Source: 34-65-8 sp964516135
GTDB lineage: Bacteria > Pseudomonadota > Alphaproteobacteria > Sphingomonadales > Sphingomonadaceae
Length of the DNA stretch: 64,000 nt
Assembly (NCBI GenBank): GCA_964516135.1
Contig: CAZEWN010000001.1
Location: 186,001 to 250,000, forward strand
Direction of reading: 5' to 3'
Positions 41,745-50,619 of this stretch are shown in pieces (positions within the stretch are counted from its first letter, which is position 1; each line of letters opens with the position of its first letter). Both the position numbers and the translations under genes were made by a program. The notes under the pieces were generated by a model. It made no database searches. It was not told the DNA's origin and saw only the letters and a list, made by a program, of their open reading frames with translations.

Positions 41745-43100
41745 CTACCTTCGGTCGCGTTGGCGTTCAAGCTCGGCGCGTGCCTGCAGCGCGATGTCCT
41801 GCGCGCGGATCCAGTCGGGCGACTGCGCCGGCAATCCGGCTTCGGCGGCCTGCGCGCTGCGGAGCGCCAGCGGCCACTGGCGGCTCATCGCCTGCTGTTC
41901 GGCGCTGGCCAGGCGCGCGCGCGGCATGTCGCCGCGCGCGGCGTAGACGACGCCCAGCTGATACCAGGCGAACGGGTTCCAGCGATCGCGCGCCACGGCC
42001 GCGCGCAGCACCTGCTCCGCCTCGGCATGATGCGACCGATCTTCCGTCGCGAGCAGTGCGTGGCCGAACATTGACGCTATCAGCGGTTGATGGCCGGTCA
42101 GCTCGGTCGCGCGGCGCAGCGATGCCAGGGCATCGTCGGGCCGCCCCGATTCCAGCAGGATCTGCCCTTTGAGCTCAAGGAAATAGGGGTCGTCGGGGGC
42201 CGTGGCGAGGAGTGCATCGGCCTCGCGCAACGCCTTGTCCATCTGCGCGTCCTTGTGCCAGGCATAGGCACGGGCATAGCGCGCGGGCACATCGTCGCGG
42301 GTTTCGGGAAACGCCGTCAGCACCCGTTGCGGTTCCGCCTGATAGCCGTAGAGCTTGGCCTTGATCCGCACGAACTTGGCTTGCAGCACCGGGTCGTCGG
42401 GCGCATCCCACGCCGGATCGATGGTGTAGACCTCGGTCAGCCGGGCCAGCCGCTCGCCAGACAGCGGGTGGGTGCGGACAAACGCCTGTTCGTCGTCCTG
42501 GCTGTAGCCGTAGCGGAATTCCTGGTTCTGCAACTTGCGGAAAAACGCCAGTGACCCGCGTCCGGAAATGCCCGCCTTGCTGAGATACTCGGCGCCAGCG
42601 GCGTCGGCCGAGGCTTCCTGCACGCGGCTGAAGGCAAGGAACTTCCCCATTGCCGCGCGCTGGCCCGCCATGATGGCGCCCATTGCGGCATCGCCCGCAC
42701 CCGCCAGCGCCGCGCCGACCCCGATCAGCAGCGACAGCAACGAAATGCCGGTCGCCTGGCTCATCCCCTCATCGTAACGGATGATGTGCCCGCCGGTGAT
42801 ATGGCCCAGTTCGTGCGCGATAACACCCTGCACTTCGTTGGCGGTATCCGCCGCCTCGATCAGCCCGGTGTGAATATAGACCGCCTGGCCGCCGGCCACG
42901 AAGGCATTGATCGAGCGATCGTTGACCATGACGATGTCGACATTGCCTGGTTCCAGCCCCGCTGCCTCCACCAGCGGCGCGGCCATTTCATCGAGCAATG
43001 CCTCGGTTTCCGCGTCGCGCAGGATAGACTGCGCGGCGGCGGGCTGAATGATCAACGCTGCGGCGGCGATGAAAGCGGCGAACTGGGCAGGAACTCGCAT
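41745..43100 (-). CDS. M48 metalloprotease with TPR repeats (BepA-like)
   Basis: 451 aa. Signal peptide (PAQFAAFIAAAALIIQPAAA). The zinc site is GVIAHELGHITGGHIIRYDE (HELGH at 96-100) with the third ligand in QEASADAAGAEYL. The C-terminal half (about 270-451) is built of tetratricopeptide repeats such as AYAWHKDAQMDKALREADAL and DDALASLRRATEL. This is the layout of BepA/YfgC, a periplasmic chaperone-protease that checks outer-membrane protein assembly. Its location beside a DsbA-like oxidoreductase fits this role, because BepA substrates such as LptD need correct disulfides. Confidence 0.92.
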   Translation of the reverse strand: MRVPAQFAAFIAAAALIIQPAAAQSILRDAETEALLDEMAAPLVEAAGLEPGNVDIVMVNDRSINAFVAGGQAVYIHTGLIEAADTANEVQGVIAHELGHITGGHIIRYDEGMSQATGISLLSLLIGVGAALAGAGDAAMGAIMAGQRAAMGKFLAFSRVQEASADAAGAEYLSKAGISGRGSLAFFRKLQNQEFRYGYSQDDEQAFVRTHPLSGERLARLTEVYTIDPAWDAPDDPVLQAKFVRIKAKLYGYQAEPQRVLTAFPETRDDVPARYARAYAWHKDAQMDKALREADALLATAPDDPYFLELKGQILLESGRPDDALASLRRATELTGHQPLIASMFGHALLATEDRSHHAEAEQVLRAAVARDRWNPFAWYQLGVVYAARGDMPRARLASAEQQAMSRQWPLALRSAQAAEAGLPAQSPDWIRAQDIALQARAELERQRDRR

Positions 43101-43119
43101 GGTGGCAGTGCTAGCCCGA

Positions 43120-44061
43120 TCAGGGCTGAACCGCCAATGAAGCTTTCGCATCCCCGACGCCGTCGTTGCCTGCGACAAAGCGCATGACCGGATCGATAAC
43201 CTGGCGATTGCGCCGCCACGGGCTGACCAGGCCGAGCAGCGGGTCGTTATGGTCCATGCCGGGATAGAAGCGCGTCTCGACGCGCGCGCCTTGCGCGGAC
43301 AGTGCCGCCGCAAGCGCGCGGCTGTTGCGCGGCCGAACCACCGTGTCAGCCCCGCCATGGAGCAGCAGCATCGGCGGCGCATCGGCACGGGCATGGACGA
43401 TCGGCTGCGTTTCGCGCGCATCCGGCCAGTGCCCAAAAGTCGCCTGACTTGATTCCTTGTCGAACGGGTGGAAGTCGTATGGGCCAGCCAGCCCGATCAT
43501 GCCGGCCAGGCTGTTCGCCGAGATTCCTTCGGTTGCGAGCCAACGCTCGTCGAGCGCCAGCATCGCCGCGTTATAAGCGCCCGCCGAATGCCCGGCCAGG
43601 AACAGTCGCGCCGGGTCGCCCCCATGGCGAGCGACATTTGCGTGGACCCACGCCACCGCGGCCGCGCTGTCCTCGAGCATGGCGGGATAGACGCCCTCGG
43701 GCCGCAACCGATAGCCAGCCAGCACGACCACCGCCCCCTCCGGCGCCAGGCCTCGAGCCACGAAGCCGTAATCATCCGGGTCTCCGCTGTGCCATCCGCC
43801 GCCGTGGAAGAACACGATCACCGGCAGCGGACCGCCGTTGCCCCCGTGCCGATAGACGGCGATCTTGTGGGCCGGATGCGTGCCGTACCGCGCGCGCTCG
43901 GCCAGAACGACCTGGCGCGTGCCGCCGGTGGTGCGGTCCACGATGTCGATCACGGCGGGCGCGTTGCGCGCAAGGGCGAGGGCGAGCCCGCCCCAGATGG
44001 CCAGCGCCATTACCGCCAGCGCCACGGCAATCGTCATCACGCGTTTTCTTGCCTTGCCCAT
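43120..44061 (-). CDS. Alpha/beta hydrolase (HSL/carboxylesterase-like), envelope
   Basis: 313 aa with an N-terminal membrane helix (VMTIAVALAVMALAIWGGLA). The hydrolase core has the oxyanion motif VIVFFHGGGWHSGDP (HGGGW 86-90), the nucleophile elbow LFLAGHSAGAYNA (Ser159), an acidic residue in LLLHGGADTVVRP and the His in YPGMDHNDPLLG, giving a complete triad. It resembles the hormone-sensitive-lipase/BD-FAE-like esterases. The substrate is unknown. It lies 19 bp upstream of the M48-TPR gene in the same direction and may be co-transcribed. Confidence 0.88.
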   Translation of the reverse strand: MGKARKRVMTIAVALAVMALAIWGGLALALARNAPAVIDIVDRTTGGTRQVVLAERARYGTHPAHKIAVYRHGGNGGPLPVIVFFHGGGWHSGDPDDYGFVARGLAPEGAVVVLAGYRLRPEGVYPAMLEDSAAAVAWVHANVARHGGDPARLFLAGHSAGAYNAAMLALDERWLATEGISANSLAGMIGLAGPYDFHPFDKESSQATFGHWPDARETQPIVHARADAPPMLLLHGGADTVVRPRNSRALAAALSAQGARVETRFYPGMDHNDPLLGLVSPWRRNRQVIDPVMRFVAGNDGVGDAKASLAVQP

Positions 44062-44114
44062 CGGGCAGCAGGACTAGCCGCTTTGTCTGCCCCTGGCCAC
44101 GGCTGGAAAGCGTA

Positions 44115-45731
44115 TCAGCCGAGCAGCTTGCGCGCGGCGCGTTCGATCAGCGCGATATCCTGCGGCACTTCGCCCAGCACCAGCGGCTTGCCGTCAACCC
44201 TTCGGATCATGACCAGCGAGAACTCGCCGCCTTCGGGGGCCAGATCGTCGAGGCTGATGGGCTCGATCGCGTGGAGCTTCCTGGCGAGCGCGGCGCGGAT
44301 GCGGTCGGTCGGGGCCGCCGGCTGGCCGCTTTCCTCGCGGCGCCGTCGGCGCTCGGCCTGGACCACGCCCTTGAGGCCACCTTCGGCGCCGCGCAGGTAA
44401 TCCGCGAGCGTCCCGCGTTCGATCCCGGCGCGATGCGCGTGGGTCAGGACAGTGGCGTACTCGGTAAGACGGGTCTTGTCGTAATCCGCGCCGAACACCA
44501 GCTTGACGACCGGGGTCATCGGCGCGCGGTCCTGTATCGTGAGGCCGCTGTCGGCGACCAGCTCGGCAAATTCTTCGGGCTCGGCTTCGGCGGCGAGACT
44601 CACGTCATAGGCGCGGCCAACCGCGGCATAAAGCGCCGCGCGGGAGCGGTCCTCGTTACCGCTGGCCACCCGGGCCAATTCGCGCGCCGCCGCGAGGCAG
44701 TCGTGAAGGCCGAGCGGTTCGGCGCCCACGGCATCGTAATCGTCCCCGAGGGGAGGCTCGTAGCCGACTGGCAGCTTGACCGCCTCGACCGGATGGGCGA
44801 GCGTGCGGGCACTCCAGTCCTCGTCGCCGTCGTCTTCGCCATGCGGGTCGTAAGCGCCAGATACTGGCAGCGCGACGTTGAGCAGCGAACCGAACCGCGA
44901 TGGCGCTTCGTCGTCTTCGCCCTCGCCCGGGTAATCCCCGAAACCCTCTTCTTCGCCCAGCTCGCTGGCGAGGGCGTCGATATCCATGCCGAACAGCGGC
45001 CGCGGCAAGGCCCCGTGCGGAGCGTCGCCGTCCGCAGACAGAGGAAGGTCGGCGATCGCGGCCCCGGGGCCATCGGCCCAGTCGGTGACTTCGTCGGCCA
45101 CCCGATCGGCCAGCGATGCGGCGACCGGATCGTCTTCCGCCAGCGCCTGATCAATCTCAAGCAGCAGCTCGTCGGTGGTCAACTGGTCGGCGATTTCCTT
45201 CCAGTTGATCACGCCGAAAATGAAATCGATCGTTTCGCCATCGCTGGAGAAAGGCAGCAGGATTCCGCGATAGAGAATCGTCGCGCCGCGTTGATTGACG
45301 AATTCGGCCTCGAACCCGATCGGGGCCTGATTCGCGAGGATCTGCATGTAGTGATCGGTGATCCGGCTGAGCAACGAGCGGCTCGGCACGTCGGCCAGCG
45401 TCGTGATCGTGCCTTGCGCGCCGCATTCGCTGGCCAGTTCGCTGCCGAGATAGCGGACCGAAGGGTTCTCGATCCCGGCGCTGAAATCCAGCAGCACGCT
45501 GTAGGGACCGAAATCGGGCAGCCGCGCGGGTTCCAGATCCTCGATCGAGGGAAAACTGCGTTCGTCGAGCAGGCTTGCCCAGTGATTGTAGGCGCGCACC
45601 TGCATCCGTCGTTCGTCGGTGCCGATGCCCGCGGGGGGCGCCTCGATGCTGTTCTCGTCGTCGGCGAAATCTTCGTCGCGGCGCTCGTCGCCATCGAGGG
45701 ACGACCCGAAGTTAGCGCGCAGAGTGTCCAT
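44115..45731 (-). CDS. PAS_5-like domain protein with acidic middle region
   Basis: 538-aa cytoplasmic protein. Residues about 45-185 match the PAS_5-type sensor fold of alphaproteobacteria (YNHWASLLDERSFPSIEDL, FGPYSVLLDFSAGIENPSVR, PIGFEAEFVNQRGATILYRG). The middle (about 190-330) is very acidic and low complexity (GEEEGFGDYPGEGEDDEAPS). The C-terminal 180 residues are helical and I recognise no output domain. A sphingomonad-type signalling or regulatory protein is likely, but the ligand and target are unknown. Monocistronic; the alpha/beta hydrolase gene lies 53 bp downstream. Confidence 0.75.
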   Translation of the reverse strand: MDTLRANFGSSLDGDERRDEDFADDENSIEAPPAGIGTDERRMQVRAYNHWASLLDERSFPSIEDLEPARLPDFGPYSVLLDFSAGIENPSVRYLGSELASECGAQGTITTLADVPSRSLLSRITDHYMQILANQAPIGFEAEFVNQRGATILYRGILLPFSSDGETIDFIFGVINWKEIADQLTTDELLLEIDQALAEDDPVAASLADRVADEVTDWADGPGAAIADLPLSADGDAPHGALPRPLFGMDIDALASELGEEEGFGDYPGEGEDDEAPSRFGSLLNVALPVSGAYDPHGEDDGDEDWSARTLAHPVEAVKLPVGYEPPLGDDYDAVGAEPLGLHDCLAAARELARVASGNEDRSRAALYAAVGRAYDVSLAAEAEPEEFAELVADSGLTIQDRAPMTPVVKLVFGADYDKTRLTEYATVLTHAHRAGIERGTLADYLRGAEGGLKGVVQAERRRRREESGQPAAPTDRIRAALARKLHAIEPISLDDLAPEGGEFSLVMIRRVDGKPLVLGEVPQDIALIERAARKLLG

Positions 45732-45823
45732 GAACCGGTCGAAGCCCCCTGGTAATTCAGGCCTCGATTGTGGCGCTCCATGGTAAACATCCCGTTAAGT
45801 GCAACGACGAGAAATCCGCGCGA

Positions 45824-46288
45824 TTACAACATGTAGCGCATGCGTATGCGCTGGGTGCTGGCGCCTGGGCCGACATTGAAGGCGGCGTCGTCGAAACGGG
45901 GCGGCCCCATCCGGACCGGGGCATCGCGGGAAAAGCCGAAACCTTCCTTGGGCATCATACCCAGCGCCCGGTCCGCTTTTCCGTTCTCATTCTCGTCGTG
46001 AAGCAGCGCGATCGCATAGCGCCCCGGCGCGACTCCGGTGAATGTCAGCGTGATCGCGCCGCCGGCCGACACCACCGCGCTATGCGCCCCCGGCACGCCG
46101 CGACAGCGCGGAAAGCGGGCCGGGTCCGCCGTCATGCAGGCGCGCACCACGCCCTTGGCCGAACGCACATCGGTGACTGTCACGGTCACACGCGCGGTCG
46201 GCGCGCTCGCCGCTCCGGCAAGTGACAGCGCCCCCGTGGCGAGCACTAGCGCGCGAAGGCGTCGGACAAGCCGCGATCGGTGCCGCAC
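45824..46288 (-). CDS. DUF2141 domain-containing exported protein
   Basis: 154 aa from a GTG at 46288. A basic N-terminus and hydrophobic stretch (RALVLATGALSLAGAASA) act as a signal peptide. The mature part is a DUF2141 beta-sandwich: VTVTDVRSAKGVVRACMTAD, LTFTGVAPGRYAIALLHDEN and the calcium-binding-like HDENENGKADRALGMMPKEG, then FSRDAPVRMGPPRFDDAAF. The family is common near carotenoid, sterol or envelope genes. Function is unknown. The start overlaps the end of the sterol desaturase-family gene, so both are in one operon. Confidence 0.82.
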   Translation of the reverse strand: MRHRSRLVRRLRALVLATGALSLAGAASAPTARVTVTVTDVRSAKGVVRACMTADPARFPRCRGVPGAHSAVVSAGGAITLTFTGVAPGRYAIALLHDENENGKADRALGMMPKEGFGFSRDAPVRMGPPRFDDAAFNVGPGASTQRIRMRYML

Positions 46289-46968
46289 AGGCGATCCCAG
46301 AATCGGAAATAGAGGCCGTAATTGCATGTATATCGCTCGTGATGACGCTGGTGGTGGCTCGCGGTTATGAGCCAGTCACCCAACCGGGAATGAATGACGG
46401 ACTTGGGAAACATCTCCCACCCCATGTGGTTGGTGACGCCCATCACCGTCATGATCGCCAGCACCAGGCCCAGCATGCCGACGTGGATCGGAATGGCGAG
46501 GACGAGCAGCGGAATCACGATCGCCCCGGTAACCGCTTCGACTGGATGAAAGCTCATTGCTGCCCAGGCCGTTGGCGGGCGGCTGTCGTGGTGAACCGCG
46601 TGGGCAACGCGGAACCATCGCGGCCGATGCATCAAGCGGTGGGTCCAATAGAACCACGTATCGTGCGCGAACAGGTAGACCACAAGCGATACCGGCAGAT
46701 ACCACAGCGGGTAGAGGCCCGGGTCGGTATAGATCCGGGTCCAGCCATGTTCCTGCCAACCCCAGGCGACCACCCCCGCAGGCACGCCGTAAATCGCGGC
46801 CGAGAGCAGCGACCATCCGATCTCGCGCCGTATTTGCGGTCGCAACCGCGCATAGAGGCCGGGCCTGACCCGGTTCGTGGCCAGCGCGAACAGCCCGCTT
46901 GCGGCGAGATAGCGCACGGCGACGATGGCAGTCATCGCTGCGGCGGAAAGAATGATGGCGCCCGTCAT
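46246..46968 (-). CDS. Sterol desaturase/fatty acid hydroxylase family protein
   Basis: 240-aa integral membrane di-iron enzyme. Four predicted helices and the His boxes of the superfamily: LFAHDTWFYWTHRLMHRPRW, FRVAHAVHHDSRPP and WLITASHHQRHHERYTCNYG. The family hydroxylates or desaturates lipids, carotenoids or sterols; the substrate is not deducible. With the DUF2141 gene it forms a pair often seen in sphingomonads. The ATG at 46968 is followed by the first helix. Confidence 0.88.
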   Translation of the reverse strand: MTGAIILSAAAMTAIVAVRYLAASGLFALATNRVRPGLYARLRPQIRREIGWSLLSAAIYGVPAGVVAWGWQEHGWTRIYTDPGLYPLWYLPVSLVVYLFAHDTWFYWTHRLMHRPRWFRVAHAVHHDSRPPTAWAAMSFHPVEAVTGAIVIPLLVLAIPIHVGMLGLVLAIMTVMGVTNHMGWEMFPKSVIHSRLGDWLITASHHQRHHERYTCNYGLYFRFWDRLCGTDRGLSDAFAR

Positions 46969-47011
46969 CGCAGCCGCGCTTATGCCTCAGCGGGATGGGC
47001 GCGAACAGGGC

Positions 47012-47530
47012 TTATTCAGCGCCGCCCCACGGCGCGCAGGCAGGATCGTGCGCGACCAGTTGGCGCCGCAACGCGGCACGCGCAAGCCGCTCCACCTCGA
47101 CCTTGCGCCGCGCGGGAGCCAGCGGATGCGAGGGCGCAGGACGCAGGATTTCGGCGTCATAGCCGTCCGCCACGATCACGCCGCAACAATCCGGCCGGAA
47201 ATCCGCGCCGTCCAGCACGGCCCGGTCGAGCACCGGCGGCAATCCCCAATAGAACCGGTCGCAGAAATCGAGATAATTCGGCCATTTGCCATCGCCCAGC
47301 AGGTCGGCCCGGCTGACCTTGATTTCCACGATCACGACGTGCCCCTTGGCATCGATCCCCATCAAATCAGCGCGGCGACCGTTGCGCAGTGGCATTTCGG
47401 GCAGGCACCAGATGTCGTTGCGGGCGAACAGCCGCGCGATCCCGCGCGCAACCGCAGACGCGCTGGGTGATTCGCCGTAAGTCACCGCATCTTCAGATGA
47501 AACACCGGGAGCGAGCGAGATACTGACCAT
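47012..47530 (-). CDS. MmcB family DNA repair protein
   Basis: 172 aa. PD-(D/E)XK-like nuclease fold: WCLPEMPLRNGRRADLMGID (Glu45, Asp55) and HVVIVEIKVSRADLLGD (Glu69-x-Lys71). Family blocks KWPNYLDFCDRFYWGLPP and GVIVADGYDAEILRPAP identify MmcB, which was found in Caulobacter as an SOS-linked factor for mitomycin C resistance. The ATG at 47530 (MVSISLAPGV) is preferred over 47548. The hypothetical gene upstream (47642-48037) runs in the same direction. Confidence 0.9.
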   Translation of the reverse strand: MVSISLAPGVSSEDAVTYGESPSASAVARGIARLFARNDIWCLPEMPLRNGRRADLMGIDAKGHVVIVEIKVSRADLLGDGKWPNYLDFCDRFYWGLPPVLDRAVLDGADFRPDCCGVIVADGYDAEILRPAPSHPLAPARRKVEVERLARAALRRQLVAHDPACAPWGGAE

Positions 47531-47641
47531 GCCTGCTGCTTGGAACATAGCGGGAACCGGGTCAAGATGGCGAATCGCTTTCGCGCCACGTCCGTCGGGG
47601 CGGGCGCAAATCGTTCAGTGTCCCGACGCGCTACGCGAATG

Positions 47642-48037
47642 TCAGGCTGGCCGACGGGGCGCTCTCGCCGGGCTCGCTGGCACGAGGCGCACCAGTGCGT
47701 TGCGGGCGGCGAGGAATTCCTGCCACAACGTCCGCGCGGCAATGGTCGCGCTTTGCCCGCGTGCATTGACCGCCAGCAAGGCGGCGAGGCCAGGCTGCAT
47801 GATCGCGGTGAGATCGTCGATCCCGCGCTGGGCAAGCTCGAGCTTCCAGCCGCCGATGTCGCGGACCTGTGCCGGAAAGTTGCGGATGGCCGGATTCGAT
47901 GGCTCCGGGGCAATGCCCGCCAGCGCTGCCACGGCATCGGCCGCGTCGTGCAAGGCGGTCCAGCGCATGCCCAACGCCTGGCGCGCCTTGCTTTGCGCGG
48001 GCGCCGGGGGCGGCAGGTCGGTGGGAATCGCGTTCAT
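47642..48037 (-). CDS. Hypothetical protein, helical
   Basis: 131 aa from the ATG at 48037 (MNAIPTDLPPPAPAQSKARQ). Mostly alpha-helical with no signal, membrane segment or catalytic motif. The blocks ALGMRWTALHDAADAVAALA and GIDDLTAIMQPGLAALLAVN look conserved in style with sphingomonad hypothetical proteins I recall. Function unknown. It ends 111 bp upstream of the MmcB start and is the last core gene before the tRNA junction. Confidence 0.65.
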   Translation of the reverse strand: MNAIPTDLPPPAPAQSKARQALGMRWTALHDAADAVAALAGIAPEPSNPAIRNFPAQVRDIGGWKLELAQRGIDDLTAIMQPGLAALLAVNARGQSATIAARTLWQEFLAARNALVRLVPASPARAPRRPA

Positions 48038-48155
48038 GACGGGGACCGGGATAAGCGATCGCGCTTGCCAAATCGCTAACCGCCATGTCGGCGCGCAAAA
48101 TCGGCTGGCAAGCGCCACCCCCCTTTGCTAAGCGGCGCGCTCGCTGCGAAGCGAA

Positions 48156-48215
<60 letters not shown>

Positions 48216-48322
48216 TGAGAAGGAAAAGGAATTTTTTTGCAGCAATTACCGTGAGTTATATGAGGTCGGCTTAGAGCCTTCACACCGCAATAATTCCCGC
48301 GTAAGCACTGCGTAAGCAGGAA

Positions 48323-48399
48323 GCACCCGTAGCTCAGCTGGATAGAGTGTCGCCCTCCGAAGGCGAAGGCCACAGGTTCGAATCCTGTCGGGTGCGCCA
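48323..48399 (+). tRNA. tRNA-Arg (anticodon CCG)
   Basis: Complete cloverleaf of 77 nt including the encoded CCA: acceptor GCACCCG/CGGGTGC, D-stem GCTC/GAGT, anticodon stem TCGCC/GGCGA with loop CTCCGAA, T-stem ACAGG/CCTGT with loop TTCGAAT, discriminator G. It reads CGG codons. The anticodon stem differs from that of the truncated copy at 48156, so it is a distinct gene, possibly element-borne, that could replace the broken one. Confidence 0.95.
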
Positions 48400-48508
48400 G
48401 CTGCCTCAAAATATTCCATAATTTCAGCTGGTTCGCGGCATTCAGCGTTGAGGCAATGGGAGCAGGTTTCTTTCCTCCCAGCAGCTAGATTACGCTACCC
48501 CACCAACG

Positions 48509-49741
48509 TCAAAGCGAATACGCAGCTTCTGCCTGCTCGTGGACGAAGGCGGGCTCGTATTCCTTGGCCAGATTGCCCGAAACGCCCATCTCGCGCAGCA
48601 CTTCGCGCCAGTTGTCTGAAACCTTCTGCGCCATCTCCAGGATCATCCGGCGAGCGTCATCTTCGGCGATCTCGAAAAACTGCGAAGCTTCGAGTGCGAG
48701 CATGATCGACCGGTCGTGCGAACCGCCTTCCATGATGGCGGTTTCGAGATGCGGATTGCGATCGGGGGCCGGATTGACGTCGAAGACTGGCGACAAACGC
48801 CATTGTCCGTTTCCGACATAGAGGAAGCCGTGGTTCTTGAGATGATCGTCCTTGTTCGAGACCAGGATCGTGAAGATGAGCCGCCGGAATAGTTCCTCGA
48901 AATCGGCCTGTGGGTCGGCAGAATGCCCGCGCATGAAATCGACGATCTCGGTGTAGGATCCGTATTCTGTCCCGGTCTTGGCCAGCGCAGTCCGAGCCGA
49001 GATATAGGGAATGCGCGCACTTCCGCGCCGGTCGAAGCGTTCGATCAGCGCGACCGGGAAAGGGGAATCGGGCAGTTCCAGCCGGACGTCCGGCGTGCGA
49101 ATGCCGCATGCGCGCGCAAGGCGTAGCGTCGCGACTTCGACGCGCTCGATCGGTCGTTGGTCGTGAACTGAGGTGAACTTCGCGAGCCATAGCGCGTCAC
49201 CGTCGCGGACATTGGCCTTGGGGCGGGCACCGCCCGAGCCGCCCGCACCGGCAAGCGCCTGCATCTCTTCGGCAGAGATTTCCTTGCCCTGTTCGTAGGC
49301 GCGGGCGATGGCCGTGATGTTCTCCAGTTCGACAAGGCGCGGAACGGCATCGGCGGCATTGCCCCTGATGATCGCTCCGTCAGCGCCGAGAAATCGCAAA
49401 GCGCCCTGGCGGCACATGTCGTCGGACAGCGTGAGATACTCGAATTCGGAAAGGCCATTGCCATAGGCCCGCTCGAGCAGGCGCCGACCCCAGTCATCTG
49501 GCGCAGCGTCCGAAAATACACCGGGCAAGGAATCGCGCATGTGACCCGGTCTGCCTGACGTGTGGAACGGCCCCCCTTCGAGGGGCAGCACCGGGTCAAT
49601 TGCAAAGGCTTGCGGATTGTCGCTCCATTTCTGGTCATAGGTAAAGGTCGAGAACTGGCGCGGCCCGGTTTGCGTGAATCGCAATTGCCCGACCGGCGTC
49701 AGACTTTCGCCAAGTGCGACCTGTGCGGAAAAATCGGCCAT
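48509..49741 (-). CDS. hipA: HipA-family serine/threonine kinase toxin
   Basis: 410 aa. Toxin of a HipBA-type type II module; E. coli HipA phosphorylates glutamyl-tRNA synthetase and triggers persistence. Features are the N-terminal subdomain (GQLRFTQTGPRQFSTFTYDQ), the Gly-rich loop GGSGGARPKAN at about 168-177, the catalytic loop SNKDDHLKNHGF at about 295-306, and the metal-binding LSPVFDVNPAP near 317-325. All kinase residues appear intact, so the toxin is probably active. The ATG at 49741 overlaps the stop of the upstream HTH antitoxin gene. Confidence 0.93.
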   Translation of the reverse strand: MADFSAQVALGESLTPVGQLRFTQTGPRQFSTFTYDQKWSDNPQAFAIDPVLPLEGGPFHTSGRPGHMRDSLPGVFSDAAPDDWGRRLLERAYGNGLSEFEYLTLSDDMCRQGALRFLGADGAIIRGNAADAVPRLVELENITAIARAYEQGKEISAEEMQALAGAGGSGGARPKANVRDGDALWLAKFTSVHDQRPIERVEVATLRLARACGIRTPDVRLELPDSPFPVALIERFDRRGSARIPYISARTALAKTGTEYGSYTEIVDFMRGHSADPQADFEELFRRLIFTILVSNKDDHLKNHGFLYVGNGQWRLSPVFDVNPAPDRNPHLETAIMEGGSHDRSIMLALEASQFFEIAEDDARRMILEMAQKVSDNWREVLREMGVSGNLAKEYEPAFVHEQAEAAYSL

Positions 49742-50118
49742 CAGAATGCCACGCCGTCCTGATCGGTGTCATCACCCTCCTTGCCAAGCGACTGGCTTTG
49801 CCGCGAGCCTGCGCGACGGGTGCCGGCGGACGACCTGCCCCTGCGGGGCAACCGCTCGGCATCGAGCGCCATGCCCAGCTCGTCCTTGCGGGCGTCGATG
49901 AGGTCGGCCAGCCGATCAATAAGCCCGAACACCACGAGGACATCGCTCAGCGTTCCAATTCCGACGCCGGAATCGCCCTTTTCAAGTCGTGTTATGGTGC
50001 TCGCCGACGTTCCCGCGCGCACTGCCAGATCGGCAACAGAAATGCCTCTGCGCAGGCGGGCGCTGCGCAGGTCATTGCCCAGCTGTTTCAGGGCGCTTCT
50101 GGACTTGGGCGAACTCAT
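49741..50118 (-). CDS. hipB: HipB-like helix-turn-helix antitoxin
   Basis: 125 aa. XRE-type HTH at about residues 12-68 (LGNDLRSARLRRGISVADLA, VRAGTSASTITRLEKGDSGV) that would bind the operon operator and neutralise HipA. The C-terminal 35 residues (RRGRSSAGTRRAGSRQSQSL) are longer and more basic than in E. coli HipB. Translation from the ATG at 50118; it is four-base coupled to hipA. Two CATATATGAC repeats upstream are the likely operators. Confidence 0.9.
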   Translation of the reverse strand: MSSPKSRSALKQLGNDLRSARLRRGISVADLAVRAGTSASTITRLEKGDSGVGIGTLSDVLVVFGLIDRLADLIDARKDELGMALDAERLPRRGRSSAGTRRAGSRQSQSLGKEGDDTDQDGVAF

Positions 50119-50129
50119 CAGCAATCATC

Positions 50130-50170
50130 CATATATGACGCGAATTAACATTCAATGGTTCATATATGAC
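50130..50170. promoter_or_regulatory. Paired CATATATGAC repeats, likely hipBA operator
   Basis: CATATATGAC occurs at 50130-50139 and again at 50161-50170. The starts are 31 bp apart, about three helical turns, so two dimers would lie on the same DNA face. The second copy is inside a perfect ten-base palindrome, TCATATATGA (50160-50169). The pair sits directly upstream of the hipB start. Confidence 0.6.
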
Positions 50171-50201
50171 TAATTGTGGGATAGAGCAAGCTTGCGTGGA
50201 C

Positions 50202-50570
50202 TTAGCCTTGCGCATTGTCGATGGCGGTCAGCACATCGACCAGTTGCGCGCGCAGACCGGATAGTCCGACAGCGAGCACCAGATCGCGCCGGTCAGCGAG
50301 TTCGAGCACTGTCCGCAATATCTGGTCCGAATGCCGCATCAGGACAACGAGATTATCTGCGCTCGGACTGTTCTTGCCGTCAAACCAGTTCCGCACTGCC
50401 CGCTCGTTGGAGTTCGTCAACCTGGCAACGGTTTTGACCGAAGAGCCGAGTGCGCCAAACTCCTCCTTCAATGCCAGCGCGAGCGCTTTGCTCAGCATGG
50501 ATGGCGACAGTTCCGGAAAAGTCTTTCCTGAATTCGACTGAATAATTCGGTCCTTCTTGGTGAACGACAT
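50202..50570 (-). CDS. HTH DNA-binding protein divergent from the recombinase
   Basis: 122 aa from the ATG at 50570 (MSFTKKDRIIQSNSGKTFPE). A helix-turn-helix is likely at residues 50-90 (SVKTVARLTNSNERAVRNWF, then NSPSADNLVVLMRHSDQILR), similar to XRE-like regulators in integrative elements. No enzymatic motif. It is transcribed away from the recombinase operon with a 73-bp shared promoter gap that carries an inverted repeat, so it probably represses the recombinase and itself. Confidence 0.72.
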   Translation of the reverse strand: MSFTKKDRIIQSNSGKTFPELSPSMLSKALALALKEEFGALGSSVKTVARLTNSNERAVRNWFDGKNSPSADNLVVLMRHSDQILRTVLELADRRDLVLAVGLSGLRAQLVDVLTAIDNAQG

Positions 50571-50596
50571 ACCTCTGATCTCCCAATAAGTTTCAC

Positions 50597-50619
50597 GGGA
50601 ATCGGAGGGTGTCATTCCC
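50597..50619. promoter_or_regulatory. Inverted repeat between HTH gene and recombinase operon
   Basis: Arms GGGAAT (50597-50602) and ATTCCC (50614-50619) separated by 11 bases, inside the 73-bp divergent promoter gap. This is a candidate operator for the adjacent HTH protein. Confidence 0.4.
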
